Of a stretch of 23,500 nt of DNA, positions 14,603 to 22,961 are shown in pieces. A program made the translations under genes and the position numbers. Each line of letters starts with the position of its first letter. The first letter of the stretch is position 1. The stretch lies in contig JASHRR010000849.1 in NCBI GenBank assembly GCA_030037185.1, positions 1 through 23,500 on the forward strand, read 5' to 3'. This stretch comes from Xanthobacteraceae bacterium. GTDB lineage: Bacteria > Pseudomonadota > Alphaproteobacteria > Rhizobiales > Xanthobacteraceae. Under the pieces are notes generated by a model that saw only the letters and a program-made list of their open reading frames with translations, was not told the origin of the DNA and did not search any database.

Positions 14603-16945
14603 TTAGCGCCCACCCGCGGCGTCCAGCCGCCTGGCCTCATTAGAATCCGCAATCTCGTGATCGTAGTCGCCGGTGGCACGATAGGCGAGCGCCCGGTCTC
14701 TCAATGCGCCGACATTGGCGGGATCAAGCCTGAGCGCTTCACTGAAGTCGGAAATCGCGCGGCCGTAGTCTTTTTTTGCGTAGTAGGCGAGGCCGCGATT
14801 GATCAAGGCGCTGGTTTCGTTGGGTCTTAACTGCACCACCTGGCTGTAGTCCGCAAGGGCGCGATCGATATCGCCATCGGCATAATAGGCGTTGGCGCGG
14901 TTCGTGAAGGCGATATAGTCCTTCGGAGCAAGTCGAACGGCCTCGCTGTAATCCGCGATTGCCCCTGCGATGTCGCCCTTTGCGCGACGCGCATAGCCGC
15001 GGCCAACAAAGGCGTTGGTCATCGTCGGATCGAGGCGGATGGCCTCGGTGTAGTCCGCAGCTGCGCGGTCGTAATCTTTCTTATCGGAATAGAGGCTCGC
15101 CCGATTGGCGAGAGCGAGCACGTATTTAGGATCGAGCCGGATCGCTTGGCTATAGTCGGCGATGGCCTTGTCATAATCCCTTTTGGCCGCGTAGGCGTTG
15201 CCGCGGTTGGCGAACACGCGCGAAGCGCCGGGATCGAGCCGGATCGCCTCGCTGAAGTCCATGACCGCATGGTCGAGATCGCCCTTGGCGCGATAGGCGA
15301 GACCGCGGTTCGCCCATGTCGATGCCGTCGCCGGATCAAGCCGGATCGCCTCGCTGTAATCGGCGATGGCACGATCAAATTCGCGCCTGCTGCCATAGGC
15401 ATAGCCGCGTCCGGCGAAAGCCATGGCTGATTTCGGATCGAGCCGGATTGCCTCCCCATAGTCGGTCACCGCATGCGCGAAATCACCCTTATAGCTGTAA
15501 ACGCTCGCGCGGTCGAAAAATGTGCGGGCATTGCCCGGATCGAGCCGGATGGCCTCACCGTAGTCTGCGATCGCTCGGTCGTAGTCTTTTTTCGCGACCT
15601 GCAGATCGGCACGGCCGCGGAAGATCTGGGCGGCGCTCGGATCGAGGCGGATGGCCGCATTGAAATCCGCCAGGGCATGGTCAAGATCGCCGTTCGCGCT
15701 CAAAGCGAGCGCGCGGCCCGTGAAGTTTTGAGCATTGCCGGGATCGAGCCGGACCGCCTGGTCGTAATCGGCGGCGGCGCGGCTGAAATCCTTGCGGCCG
15801 AAATAGGCGGCGCCCCGGTTGGCGAACACACGTGCATTGGTCGGATCAAGGCGGATCGCTTCGCTGTAATCCGCAATCGCCCGCGCAAGGTCGCCCTTTG
15901 CGCGATAAGCTATGCCGCGGTTGGCGAATGCGCTCGCCAGCGTCGGATCGAGCCGGATCGCTTGCGTGTAGTCGGCGACCGCGCCATCGTGGTCGCCACC
16001 CCCATTGCGGACAAAGGCGCGGCCCGCAAATGCCGCCGCAAATCTCGCGTTGAGCCTGATGGCTTCACTGTAATCCGCCGCCGCACGATCGAGATCGTTC
16101 TTGGAGGAATAGGCGTTAGCGCGATCGAAAAGCGAAAATGCGTCCTTGGGATCGAGCCGAACAGCCTCGCTCAGGTCCCTGATTGCGCCATCGTAGTCCT
16201 TCTTCGCCAAATAAACGGCACCGCGATCACGCAGCAACTCAGTGCCTTTGGGATCAAGTCGGATCGCCTCGCTGAAGTCGGCGATGGCCGCGTCGAGATC
16301 GCCGCTGAGCCGATGCGCCCACCCACGGCCCGCGAAATTCGCCGCATGGGCCGGATCGAGCCGGATCGCCTGATCGTAGTCTGCGATCGCTTGCTTGTAG
16401 TCCTTGCGGTCAAAAAATGCGGCGCCGCGATTGGCGAACACGCGGGCGTCTTTCGGATCGAGCTTGATCATCGCGGTGTAATCCGCGATGGCGCGCTCAA
16501 GCTGGCCCTTGGCGCGATAGGCTATGCCGCGGTTGGCGTAGGCAAGGGCAAATTTGGGATCGAGCCGGATTGCCTCGCTGTAGTCTGCGATGGCGCCGTC
16601 GAGATCGCCCTTGGCACGGCGCGCAATGGCGCGGTCATTGAAGGCGTTCGCCGACTTCGGATCGAGCCGGATCGCCTCATCGAAATCCGCAATGGCGCCG
16701 TCATAGTCTGCGTTGGCAGAGTGGGCGTTGCCGCGGTGAAGCAAGGCCAGCGCGAGATTTGGTCCTGTGAATCGGCCGGATTGAATGATCGCGGTGCAAG
16801 CCTCGATCCGCGAGCTTGCCGCGCCCTGATCCCGGCTGCAGGTTTCGAGTTGCTGAGTGAGCTGGGCGCCCGCCGGGTTCGCGATCGCGGCCATTGCGAG
16901 GCCAAGCGTCGTGCCCAACAAGATGCCTTTGGTCGACCGTGTCAT
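14603..16945 (-). CDS. Periplasmic protein of about 20 TPR repeats
   Basis: This protein is about 780 residues long. I choose ATG 16945, which has GGAG six bases upstream and starts a signal peptide (MTRSTKGILLGTTLGLAMAAIANPAGA, then Q); a TTG at 16966 is a weaker choice. After a Cys-containing entry segment (C36, C50; RIEACTAIIQSGRF), twenty complete 34-residue TPR units run from residue 80 to 759, with a partial unit at 760-780. The consensus is D-[YL]-D-x-AIADYSEAIRLDP-x4-A-F-x-NRG-x-AYRAKG. TPR arrays form a right-handed superhelix that binds peptides or partner proteins. This one would sit in the periplasm or on the cell surface; no enzyme domain is attached and the partner is unknown. 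Repeats 2, 8, 14 and 20 share a YRA-[KT]-G end, showing a six-unit higher order. It lies tail to tail with lolA. Confidence 0.88.
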   Translation of the reverse strand: MTRSTKGILLGTTLGLAMAAIANPAGAQLTQQLETCSRDQGAASSRIEACTAIIQSGRFTGPNLALALLHRGNAHSANADYDGAIADFDEAIRLDPKSANAFNDRAIARRAKGDLDGAIADYSEAIRLDPKFALAYANRGIAYRAKGQLERAIADYTAMIKLDPKDARVFANRGAAFFDRKDYKQAIADYDQAIRLDPAHAANFAGRGWAHRLSGDLDAAIADFSEAIRLDPKGTELLRDRGAVYLAKKDYDGAIRDLSEAVRLDPKDAFSLFDRANAYSSKNDLDRAAADYSEAIRLNARFAAAFAGRAFVRNGGGDHDGAVADYTQAIRLDPTLASAFANRGIAYRAKGDLARAIADYSEAIRLDPTNARVFANRGAAYFGRKDFSRAAADYDQAVRLDPGNAQNFTGRALALSANGDLDHALADFNAAIRLDPSAAQIFRGRADLQVAKKDYDRAIADYGEAIRLDPGNARTFFDRASVYSYKGDFAHAVTDYGEAIRLDPKSAMAFAGRGYAYGSRREFDRAIADYSEAIRLDPATASTWANRGLAYRAKGDLDHAVMDFSEAIRLDPGASRVFANRGNAYAAKRDYDKAIADYSQAIRLDPKYVLALANRASLYSDKKDYDRAAADYTEAIRLDPTMTNAFVGRGYARRAKGDIAGAIADYSEAVRLAPKDYIAFTNRANAYYADGDIDRALADYSQVVQLRPNETSALINRGLAYYAKKDYGRAISDFSEALRLDPANVGALRDRALAYRATGDYDHEIADSNEARRLDAAGGR
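14669..16708 (-). repeat. Twenty 102-nt TPR-coding repeats with 612-nt super-periodicity
   Basis: The units stay in register at 102 nt throughout, without gaps. The triplet encoding Tyr in the YRAKG/YRATG motif occurs at 14681, 15293, 15905 and 16517, exactly 612 nt (six TPRs) apart each time. By hand count, repeat 2 matches repeat 8 at 26 of 34 residues and repeat 3 matches repeat 9 at 24 of 34, against 17 of 34 for neighbours 2 and 3. Confidence 0.8.
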
Positions 16946-17826
16946 TTTGCGCTCCGTTGCGCCCAAACCAGATTAGCGGAGGCTGGGCGACTTTCAACCG
17001 TGTAGGCTGCCCGGTGTGGTCGGCGCCGTTGTGAGCGGGCTCATTGCGGTCGGCGGTACGCGAGTGGGCCGGCGACGCCTGCGGGCCCCTTGCGAGGTCA
17101 TGACGGTGGCGAGGCCACAATCGCTTCAGGTTTCCTTGAAAATGAGCGATCCGGTGGTGAGGGCCGGCTCGTTCCGCTCAAGGATTTCGCCAACGGGATA
17201 CCTCCTGTCAAGCTGCAGCCGGTCGGTGGACGAAGGCGAGGGGATATCGCGCCATCACAACCCGAACGACGTGCTTGCCGTCGCCTGGTGATGCGGCGCC
17301 GAGGCGCTGGCGTGTGGAACGGCGCTCGCCGCGAGGCGGGCGCCCATTTTTTCCAACTTCGCCCCGCCCGGCCCAGGCTGACGGCGGATGTCAAGCCGTG
17401 CGCATGCCACGCGCGATGTCAATCCTCGCAGACCTGTCTAAAAACCGCAGTATCCAACACGAATCCAATGGACAAACGACGCCGTTCGAGAGCAAAACCA
17501 CAGCTCGGTTGGTTTACCCGTGCTGATGGACATTCCACAAAAATTTCAGACGCAAGCAAATCCTGTCAAAAGTGTCCGTTTGCGCTAACGTAGGGTTGCG
17601 CGCGGTAGTGAAGTCCTCCCGCGCGTGGTCCCGGCTCTCGGTGCCGACACTCCCCGAGGGCCGGGCGCCTGCCGCACACGAATTATTGCAGCGATAACAC
17701 TCAGGTGAGCTTGATCGTTTGCTGGAGGTCCGCGCGCCGCAAACCGGATTAGCCTTGAGCCGTCAAACCGCGCGCCTTCGATCTGGCGCGGCGCCACCCG
17801 GCCGCTCCGGGGCGGCATGTGCGAGG
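16946..17826. other. Long stretch without a confident gene
   Basis: About 880 bases without a gene I can support. Open frames on both strands overlap and look non-coding. On the minus strand a short reading around 17140-17215 (RRYPVGEILERNEPALTTG) looks protein-like but is bounded by stops within about 45 codons; it may be a decayed gene fragment. An AT-richer segment (about 17440-17590) could hold a promoter. A strong hairpin lies at 17630-17665. Confidence 0.4.
17630..17665. repeat. 12-bp stem hairpin in gene-free DNA
   Basis: CCCGGC-T-CTCGG (17630-17641) pairs with CCGAG-G-GCCGGG (17654-17665), eleven Watson-Crick pairs plus one G-T, around a 12-base loop. No U-run follows on either strand. 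It could be an extragenic palindrome or the core of a small RNA. Confidence 0.45.
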
Positions 17827-18015
17827 CTAGCCGCGTTCGTGTCCAACATCCTGGCGTGACGCAGCTGACAACTCGATCTGATGCAAGTCACCGGACAACT
17901 GCAGGAACAAGTTGGCGAGGGCCAATTGGCACTCCGCAATTTTTGCATTTGGTGCAACAGCCGCGAACTGACGATAATGCGCAGCGCGACGTGCAAAATA
18001 CGAAGAATTCGGCAT
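17827..18015 (-). CDS. Small helical protein of unknown function
   Basis: This 62-residue protein starts at ATG 18015, which has AGGGG five bases upstream; a GTG at 18021 is a weaker alternative. It reads MPNSSYFARRAAHYRQFAAVAPNA and then a long amphipathic helix (AECQLALANLFLQLSGDLHQIE). The pattern Y-x-A-R-R-A-A-H-Y-R-x-x-A followed by a second helix is like the short proteins common in this bacterial group and like the N-terminal module of the 940-2058 protein. There is no signal peptide or membrane helix, so it should be cytoplasmic. Function is unknown. It stands alone in gene-poor DNA. Confidence 0.45.
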   Translation of the reverse strand: MPNSSYFARRAAHYRQFAAVAPNAKIAECQLALANLFLQLSGDLHQIELSAASRQDVGHERG

Positions 18016-18459
18016 TCGCACCCCTATTTTTCGATATAGCTTCCAGCAGCGCCAGCAATTCTTTTTTGTAAGTGAACAATGACGCTACCCCGACGCGCTT
18101 GGTGCCGGAGATGGAACGGCCAAGGCGCGCCGGGGTACGCACGGCTGCCGCTGGCGCAACCGCACGCCTGATCGACAGTGCAAGAAATGGGCCGCCATTC
18201 ACGAGGCGCGCGCGCGCGCCAAAAATGCGCCGCCCTTCAAAGCAATTCAGGAAGGTCCGGGCCTGCTATGCGCACCGGGAATGGCCGCGCTCAAGCTGGG
18301 TTGATACGTGAGGACGGCCGTCTGTCGGTTCGCTGTGGGGAATTCCTCCCACGTTCGCGGCCGCGCGGGCGCCGATTTCAGGATGCTGTTGTCCCTCGCG
18401 CCGCTCGACCCGGGGTGCCGGCGATACCTCGAGTGCCCTCGATTGACGCATTAAGGAAT
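18016..18459. other. Intergenic stretch upstream of the uptake locus
   Basis: No confident gene is seen. It contains a 16-base alternating GC palindrome (18205-18220, GGCGCGCGCGCGCGCC) followed by an A-run. The right end leads into the dyad at 18460-18490. Confidence 0.35.
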
Positions 18460-18490
18460 CAGAGCTGTCGACACAGTGTGTGTCACTCTG
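18460..18490. promoter_or_regulatory. Extended dyad upstream of the DUF2946-receptor genes
   Basis: GACACA (18470-18475) and TGTGTC (18479-18484) form a perfect inverted repeat around GTG. Outer arms CAGAG (18460-18464) and CTCTG (18486-18490) also pair. It ends 42 bases before the ATG of the first gene of the uptake locus, so it is a likely operator. It does not match the Fur, Irr or RirA patterns I know. Confidence 0.4.
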
Positions 18491-18532
18491 GTAATGTTTG
18501 TGACTTAGAGGGGCCGTGGCGGAGCCGTGGCG

Positions 18533-18919
18533 ATGGGTTGGTTCCGGTCGAATCGTGGCGTGGTGGCGTGGGTGGCGTTGTTTGCGCTCGCCTGCCAGCT
18601 TGCGCTGTCGTTCGGCCACGTTCACGCCAGCACCTCCAGCAAGTTCGGCGGCGCACTCGCATTTGCGCCGCTCGAAACCGGGCAGGCCTCGGCTGACGGT
18701 GCGCCATGGTCGCCCCAAAAAAAGCCCGGTGGCTTTGCGGACGATTTCTGCGCGATATGCGCGAGTATAAGCCTTGCCGGCACGCTTATTCTGCCAGTCC
18801 TGGCGATTATTCTAACACCGCGCTTATTTACTCAAATATTGCCGTGGTCGTTGGCGGCCAGTGAGCCGACTTCATTCGACCACCGTCCATTCAGCGCCCG
18901 CGGTCCTCCCCACGCCTGA
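18533..18919 (+). CDS. DUF2946-like small membrane protein
   Basis: This 128-residue protein has a first hydrophobic helix (about 8-28, GVVAWVALFALACQLALSF) ending in the metal-friendly motif H29-V-H31. A Gly/Ala/Pro-rich middle follows, then FCAIC (C73, C76) leading into a second helix (about 77-96, SISLAGTLILPVLAIIL). The H-x-H, CxxC and hydrophobic-helix order fits the DUF2946 family, which is often found beside TonB-dependent receptors and copper-related genes. Its biochemical role is not established. I choose ATG 18533 because GGAG at 18521-18524 is well placed for it and too close to the GTG at 18527. It is the first gene of the locus; the receptor gene starts 184 bases later. Confidence 0.75.
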   Translation: MGWFRSNRGVVAWVALFALACQLALSFGHVHASTSSKFGGALAFAPLETGQASADGAPWSPQKKPGGFADDFCAICASISLAGTLILPVLAIILTPRLFTQILPWSLAASEPTSFDHRPFSARGPPHA

Positions 18920-18922
18920 CGT

Positions 18923-18958
18923 ACCGGCCTGAGCCGGTCACTCCTGGCGGATTCCGCC
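18923..18958. repeat. Two consecutive hairpins between the DUF2946-like gene and the receptor gene
   Basis: ACCGGC-CTGA-GCCGGT (18923-18938) is followed by GGCGG-ATT-CCGCC (18946-18958). They start 4 bases after the DUF2946 stop. They may lower expression of downstream genes or protect the upstream message. Confidence 0.4.
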
Positions 18959-19103
18959 GCAAGGATTGTCCGTGCTCAACGCTGCAGCGCGAGTGAATCG
19001 CGCCCATCAGCGCGACCAATCGTGCGAATCACGCAATCGGTCATCGTCAGGCTTTCCATCAGCTTTGTGTTCCGTCTTTGTCCCGGGTTGGGGAGGGGGG
19101 GTC

Positions 19104-21611
19104 ATGTTCAGGTCAGTTCGAAATGAGTTGCTGCTCGGCAGTTCAGCAGTTGCATTGTTCGCCGTCGTTGGCGCGGCGTCCGCACAGGAGACGAGCGCTC
19201 AGACATCGGCTCAGTCCCCGGGTGCCACGCATCCACAGACAACCGGTCAGGCTCCCGCTCAATCTCCGGGCGCCACGCAAATCCCGCAGATCACCGTGAC
19301 GGCGCCGAAGCGAACGCCGGCACGGCCGCGTCCAACCGCGGTGACGACGCGGGCCCCGGCGACCCCGGCTCCGGCGCCGACCCCCGAGCAGGTTCAGGCG
19401 GAGGCCAATCGTCCGGTGGTCGAGCAGACCCAGAGGCTCGACCAGAAGCGCGATGATGTCCTTCAGCCGAAGACCGGGGCGAGCATAAGCACGGTGAACC
19501 CCGACAACGTGCCGCAGGGCAGCAACATCGCGATCAGCGACCTCGTCTATCAGTTCCCGGGCGTGAGCCAGGACTCCACGAGCTCTGGCGACTTCCACGT
19601 CCGCAATGACCACGCCAACGTGCAGTTCCGCATCAACGGAATCCAGATGCCGGATGGCGTGTCTGGCTTCTCCCAATTTTTCGATACCAACCTGTTCAAG
19701 AGTTTCTCCTTAATTACCGGCACGCTTCCGGCCCAATACGGACTTCACAACGTTGGCGTTCTCGACATCACCACGAAAAGCGGGGAGGCGCTGTCGGGAG
19801 GCAGCGTCAGCGTCTACGGCGGCAGCTACGGCACGATTACGCCGTCATTCGAATATGGCGGCGTGATCGGCAATACCGAGTATTTTGTCTCCGGACGCTG
19901 GAACTCGACCAACCTCGGCCTTGAGAATCCGACCGGTTCGCTCAACGCCATTCACGACCATAGCGATTTGGGCAGGTTCTTCTCCTATACCTCGTCGCTG
20001 ATCGACCCCGACACGAGGTTCGTGACGTTCTTTGGCATGTCGGAACAAAGCTACCAGATACCCACCAATCCGGGGGCAACGGTCAACATCGGAAATTTTA
20101 GCGGTTCCACCTGCGGCACACCGGCCTGCTACTCGGCATTTGGAGTCACCAACGGCACTGGGTCCGCTGTCAACGAAAACCAGTATGAGAAGAATGAATT
20201 CTTCGTCGCCGCCTTCCAACGATCGCTCGGCGATATCGACATGCAGCTCTCCTACTACAACCGCTACAGCGAGCTGCACTTCGTACCCGATCCGGTCGGC
20301 GATCTCCTGTTTAACAATATCGACACCGACGTCTTCCGCAGCACGTTCGTCAACGGCATGCAGGGTGATTTCGCCTACAAGCTCAATGACGCGCACACGC
20401 TCCGCGCCGGTTTCATCGGCCAGGGAGAGCAGACCAAGGTTAGCACCGACTCGACAGTGGAACCGCTCAATAGCGCTGGCGACGCGATCGATACCCCCGA
20501 AAACATCTTGGACGCCAGCAGCAAGTTTGGCTACCAAGTCGGGGTCTATCTGCAGGACGAGTGGAAAATCCTTCCCACGGTGACGCTTAATTACGGCGCT
20601 CGCTTCGACCAGATCTGGCAATATGTCGATAAGAACCAGTTGAGCCCGCGCGTCGCCGCTCAGTGGCAGCCGTGGTGGTCATCGGTCTTGCATGCAGGCT
20701 ATTCGCGAAATTTTACGCCGCCGGATCAGGCCCTGGGCCGCGTATCCCAGCCGCAACTGCTAGGCGTGACCCCGCAAAACCCCTTCGGCACGACGGGCTT
20801 CCCGACGGGATTTGGTGTAAGTCCGACTAATCCGAATGTAGGCGCGATCCTGCCCGAACGGTCCGATGTGTTCGACGCGGGCATCGTTCAGCAGCTGTTA
20901 CCAAAGTGCCCGAGCGCAGCCGGCGACATGCCCACCAAAGCGCCGCCGCCGGCGACCAACTGTCCGGCTCTGGAGGTCGGCGTCGACGCCTATTACAAAT
21001 ATGCGACAGACCTCATCGACGATGGACAGTTCGGACAGGCTACCCTGCTCAGCGCCTTCAACTATGCCAAGGGTATTACCGATGGCATCGAATTCAAGGC
21101 GAAGTTCACGCAGGGCAACTTCACCCTCTATACCAACTGGGCAATGAGCCAAGAAAAGGCAAACACCGTCGTATCCAACCAGGTCTTCTTCTCGCAGTTT
21201 GATTTGAACTACATCTCCAACAATTGGATCTTCACCGACCATGACCAGGCGCTGACCGGTTCGGCCGGCGTCTCCTACCTGTTCACCGGCACCCAGAACC
21301 CGTGGCTCGACGACACCAAGATATCCTCCACCATGATCTACGGCAGCGGCCTGCGCGCAACAGAAGTATTCGCGGACGGGACGGACTGCCCCAACTGCGG
21401 CCATGTGCCGGCCTACACCCAGGTCAATATCGGCATATCCCATGAATTCAAGGACACCGGCTGGGATCCCAAGCCGTTCACGGTACGGTTCGACGTCGTC
21501 AATCTCTTCGACACCAGCTACGAGATCCGCAGCGGCACCGGCATCGGCGTGTTTGCGCCGCAATTCGGTCCGCGGCGCGGTTACTTCGTCGGGTTCACGC
21601 AGAAGCTCTGA
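19104..21611 (+). CDS. TonB-dependent outer-membrane receptor
   Basis: This receptor should import a metal chelate or similar ligand using TonB-ExbB-ExbD energy. I start it at ATG 19104 (835 residues), which has a G-rich ribosome site (GGGAGGGGGG) and begins a signal peptide (MFRSVRNELLLGSSAVALFAVVGAASA, cut near 27); an upstream frame from 18966 lacks these. A TonB box, QITVTAP, lies at about 62-68 after a twice-repeated AQSPGAT (36-42 and 52-58). An unusually long Pro/Thr-rich linker (70-100) precedes the plug (about 118-225, ISDLVYQFPGVSQDS, VQFRINGIQMPDG, LPAQYGLHNVGVLDITTKSG). The barrel follows and ends GYFVGFTQKL. External loops carry Cys pairs (TCGTPAC, DCPNCGH) and His. The neighbouring DUF2946-like gene hints at a metal, possibly copper or iron; the substrate is unproven. 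Confidence 0.93.
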   Translation: MFRSVRNELLLGSSAVALFAVVGAASAQETSAQTSAQSPGATHPQTTGQAPAQSPGATQIPQITVTAPKRTPARPRPTAVTTRAPATPAPAPTPEQVQAEANRPVVEQTQRLDQKRDDVLQPKTGASISTVNPDNVPQGSNIAISDLVYQFPGVSQDSTSSGDFHVRNDHANVQFRINGIQMPDGVSGFSQFFDTNLFKSFSLITGTLPAQYGLHNVGVLDITTKSGEALSGGSVSVYGGSYGTITPSFEYGGVIGNTEYFVSGRWNSTNLGLENPTGSLNAIHDHSDLGRFFSYTSSLIDPDTRFVTFFGMSEQSYQIPTNPGATVNIGNFSGSTCGTPACYSAFGVTNGTGSAVNENQYEKNEFFVAAFQRSLGDIDMQLSYYNRYSELHFVPDPVGDLLFNNIDTDVFRSTFVNGMQGDFAYKLNDAHTLRAGFIGQGEQTKVSTDSTVEPLNSAGDAIDTPENILDASSKFGYQVGVYLQDEWKILPTVTLNYGARFDQIWQYVDKNQLSPRVAAQWQPWWSSVLHAGYSRNFTPPDQALGRVSQPQLLGVTPQNPFGTTGFPTGFGVSPTNPNVGAILPERSDVFDAGIVQQLLPKCPSAAGDMPTKAPPPATNCPALEVGVDAYYKYATDLIDDGQFGQATLLSAFNYAKGITDGIEFKAKFTQGNFTLYTNWAMSQEKANTVVSNQVFFSQFDLNYISNNWIFTDHDQALTGSAGVSYLFTGTQNPWLDDTKISSTMIYGSGLRATEVFADGTDCPNCGHVPAYTQVNIGISHEFKDTGWDPKPFTVRFDVVNLFDTSYEIRSGTGIGVFAPQFGPRRGYFVGFTQKL

Positions 21612-21669
21612 GCTGTCGACAAAGCGAAGCACACAATCGATTCACTTAAATCCCGCTGGGGGACTGAAA

Positions 21670-22407
21670 ATGTCAACTGTAACGCGTTTCCACGTCGCGG
21701 TGTCGTCGAAGAAAACAGCACTCGCAATCGCGCTCTTCACGGTCGCTTTGCCGGCTCACGCTGCCGACCTCACCAACGCTCCGCCGCCGGCACCAGCCCC
21801 ATACAGCTGGACCGGCGCCTATGTGGGCGTCAATTTCGGCGGCGTCTTCAACAGAGAGGACGTGACAACGCCGTTCGGCTTGGCTGCAACCAATCCTGGC
21901 GGGGCGCTCGGGGGCGCTCAGCTCGGCTACAATTATCAATTCTCGTCCTGGCTGCTCGGGATTGAGGCCGAGTTCGACGGCACGGACGCGCAGGGCTCAA
22001 CAAATTTCATCGGTCCACCGACGGCTGGCCCAGGGACCAGCACGTCCCTGGCCGTCTTCGGCGACCACCGTTGGTACGCCACGCTGAGCGGCAGGGTCGG
22101 CTACGTGATGGGATCGCTACTCCTCTACGCGAAGGCCGGCGGGGCGTGGATGAACGCCGACTATAAACTTGGCGTGACGACTAGCGGGGTCACCGTAAAC
22201 TCTTCGATCGCTAACACGCGCACCGGATGGAATGCCGGCATTGGTCTCGAGTACCCGCTTTTTCCGAAATGGTCGGCCAAGCTCGAGTATGACTATCTCG
22301 ATTTCGGCACCAGCACTTTGAATTTCGCTGACGTCGCGATTCCGGCGAGCTTCAAGACCCAGGTCAATGAAATCAAAATCGGTCTGAACTACCATTTCGG
22401 ATACTAA
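21670..22407 (+). CDS. Outer-membrane beta-barrel protein (Omp25/RopB type)
   Basis: This is a 245-residue porin-like surface protein of the OMP_b-brl group common in Rhizobiales. The ATG at 21670 follows GGGGGACT and starts a signal peptide (KTALAIALFTVALPAHA, cut after residue 31). The mature start ADLTNAPPPAPAPYSWTGAYVGVNFGG is a hallmark of the family. Strands with alternating aromatic residues follow (GAQLGYNYQFSSWLLGIEAEFDG, LSGRVGYVMGSLLLYAKAGGAW, KLEYDYLDFG), and it ends VNEIKIGLNYHFGY, with an aromatic C-terminus as needed for barrel assembly. The frame stays open for 267 bases into the receptor gene, but the signal peptide fixes the start. It lies 58 bases after the receptor, so the two may be one operon. 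Family members are structural and immune-recognised; transport is not shown. Confidence 0.9.
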   Translation: MSTVTRFHVAVSSKKTALAIALFTVALPAHAADLTNAPPPAPAPYSWTGAYVGVNFGGVFNREDVTTPFGLAATNPGGALGGAQLGYNYQFSSWLLGIEAEFDGTDAQGSTNFIGPPTAGPGTSTSLAVFGDHRWYATLSGRVGYVMGSLLLYAKAGGAWMNADYKLGVTTSGVTVNSSIANTRTGWNAGIGLEYPLFPKWSAKLEYDYLDFGTSTLNFADVAIPASFKTQVNEIKIGLNYHFGY

Positions 22408-22534
22408 CGTGGTGCTCGAAACGGAGTTACGGCGACTGCGGGCACGCGCCAAGGATACAGTAATGAGTGCCTTGGCACGTGTTTCGTCAGTCGGCGTGAT
22501 CGGGCAGACCAAATACTCTGACGGGCAATTACCC

Positions 22535-22554
22535 CGCTCGGGTCAAGCCGAGCG
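22535..22554. repeat. REP-like palindrome
   Basis: CGCTCGG (22535-22541) pairs with CCGAGCG (22548-22554) around GTCAAG. On the minus strand the flanks read GTGATCGCTCGGCTTGACC, similar to dispersed palindromic elements I recall from Bradyrhizobium-type intergenic DNA. It could also end the barrel-protein transcript; no U-run follows. Confidence 0.35.
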
Positions 22555-22699
22555 ATCACGGATGGAGTAGAGCGATGACAGCTAGAGCAGCGCACTGACC
22601 CGATCAGGGCCATGGGATGGGTTGAAGCGATAGCAAAACCCAGTCAGGGGCGTTGCCGTGACGAGGCCGACGGCGGGTTTTGTGGAGTTTACAATCGGG

Positions 22700-22714
22700 C
22701 CGGCCGAAGGCCGG
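22700..22714. repeat. Short GC-rich hairpin
   Basis: CCGGCC (22700-22705) pairs with GGCCGG (22709-22714) around GAA. It has no U-run, so no termination role can be assigned. Confidence 0.35.
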
Positions 22715-22961
22715 AGCCGCGCGGGGACAGCTGCGCCACAAGGACGGGTGACTGGCGCATCACGAAGGAGTTTCTGGAAGAAGTTTAACTCGCAGTGGTC
22801 AACGTTCCGCTGTAATAACCTGCTATGAACCCAACATCCGGGCGGTTCTCATTCATCTCGCAGGACAGCCGCGATCGGATCTTGATGCTGAAGAAGCAAA
22901 TCTCCAATGCATTGGGGCTGGATTGGAAACGTTTGCAATTACCCGGTGCAGAGGTGAAAGA

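Larger units (their letters stand above)
22408..22961. other. Intergenic stretch between the barrel gene and exbB
   Basis: No confident gene is seen. A 74-codon frame from 22825 overlaps the exbB start in another frame and is probably chance. The stretch holds two hairpins (22535-22554 and 22700-22714). A promoter for exbB is expected here but no clear -35/-10 pair is visible. Confidence 0.4.

Noticed and set aside
15473..17005. A 510-codon plus-strand open frame with periodic sequence
   Set aside because: Its repeats are the mirror of the TPR repeats on the minus strand. The TPR consensus and signal peptide show that the minus strand is the coding one.
17090..17593. A 167-codon plus-strand frame
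   Set aside because: It has no family resemblance, no ribosome site, and Arg/Cys-rich composition typical of non-coding high-GC DNA.
18205..18220. A 16-base GC-alternating palindrome
   Set aside because: It is a simple dinucleotide run that is common in high-GC genomes, with no further evidence for a role.
19000..19103. Possible cobalamin riboswitch before the TonB receptor
   Set aside because: I looked for the conserved B12-box and kissing-loop pattern and did not find it.
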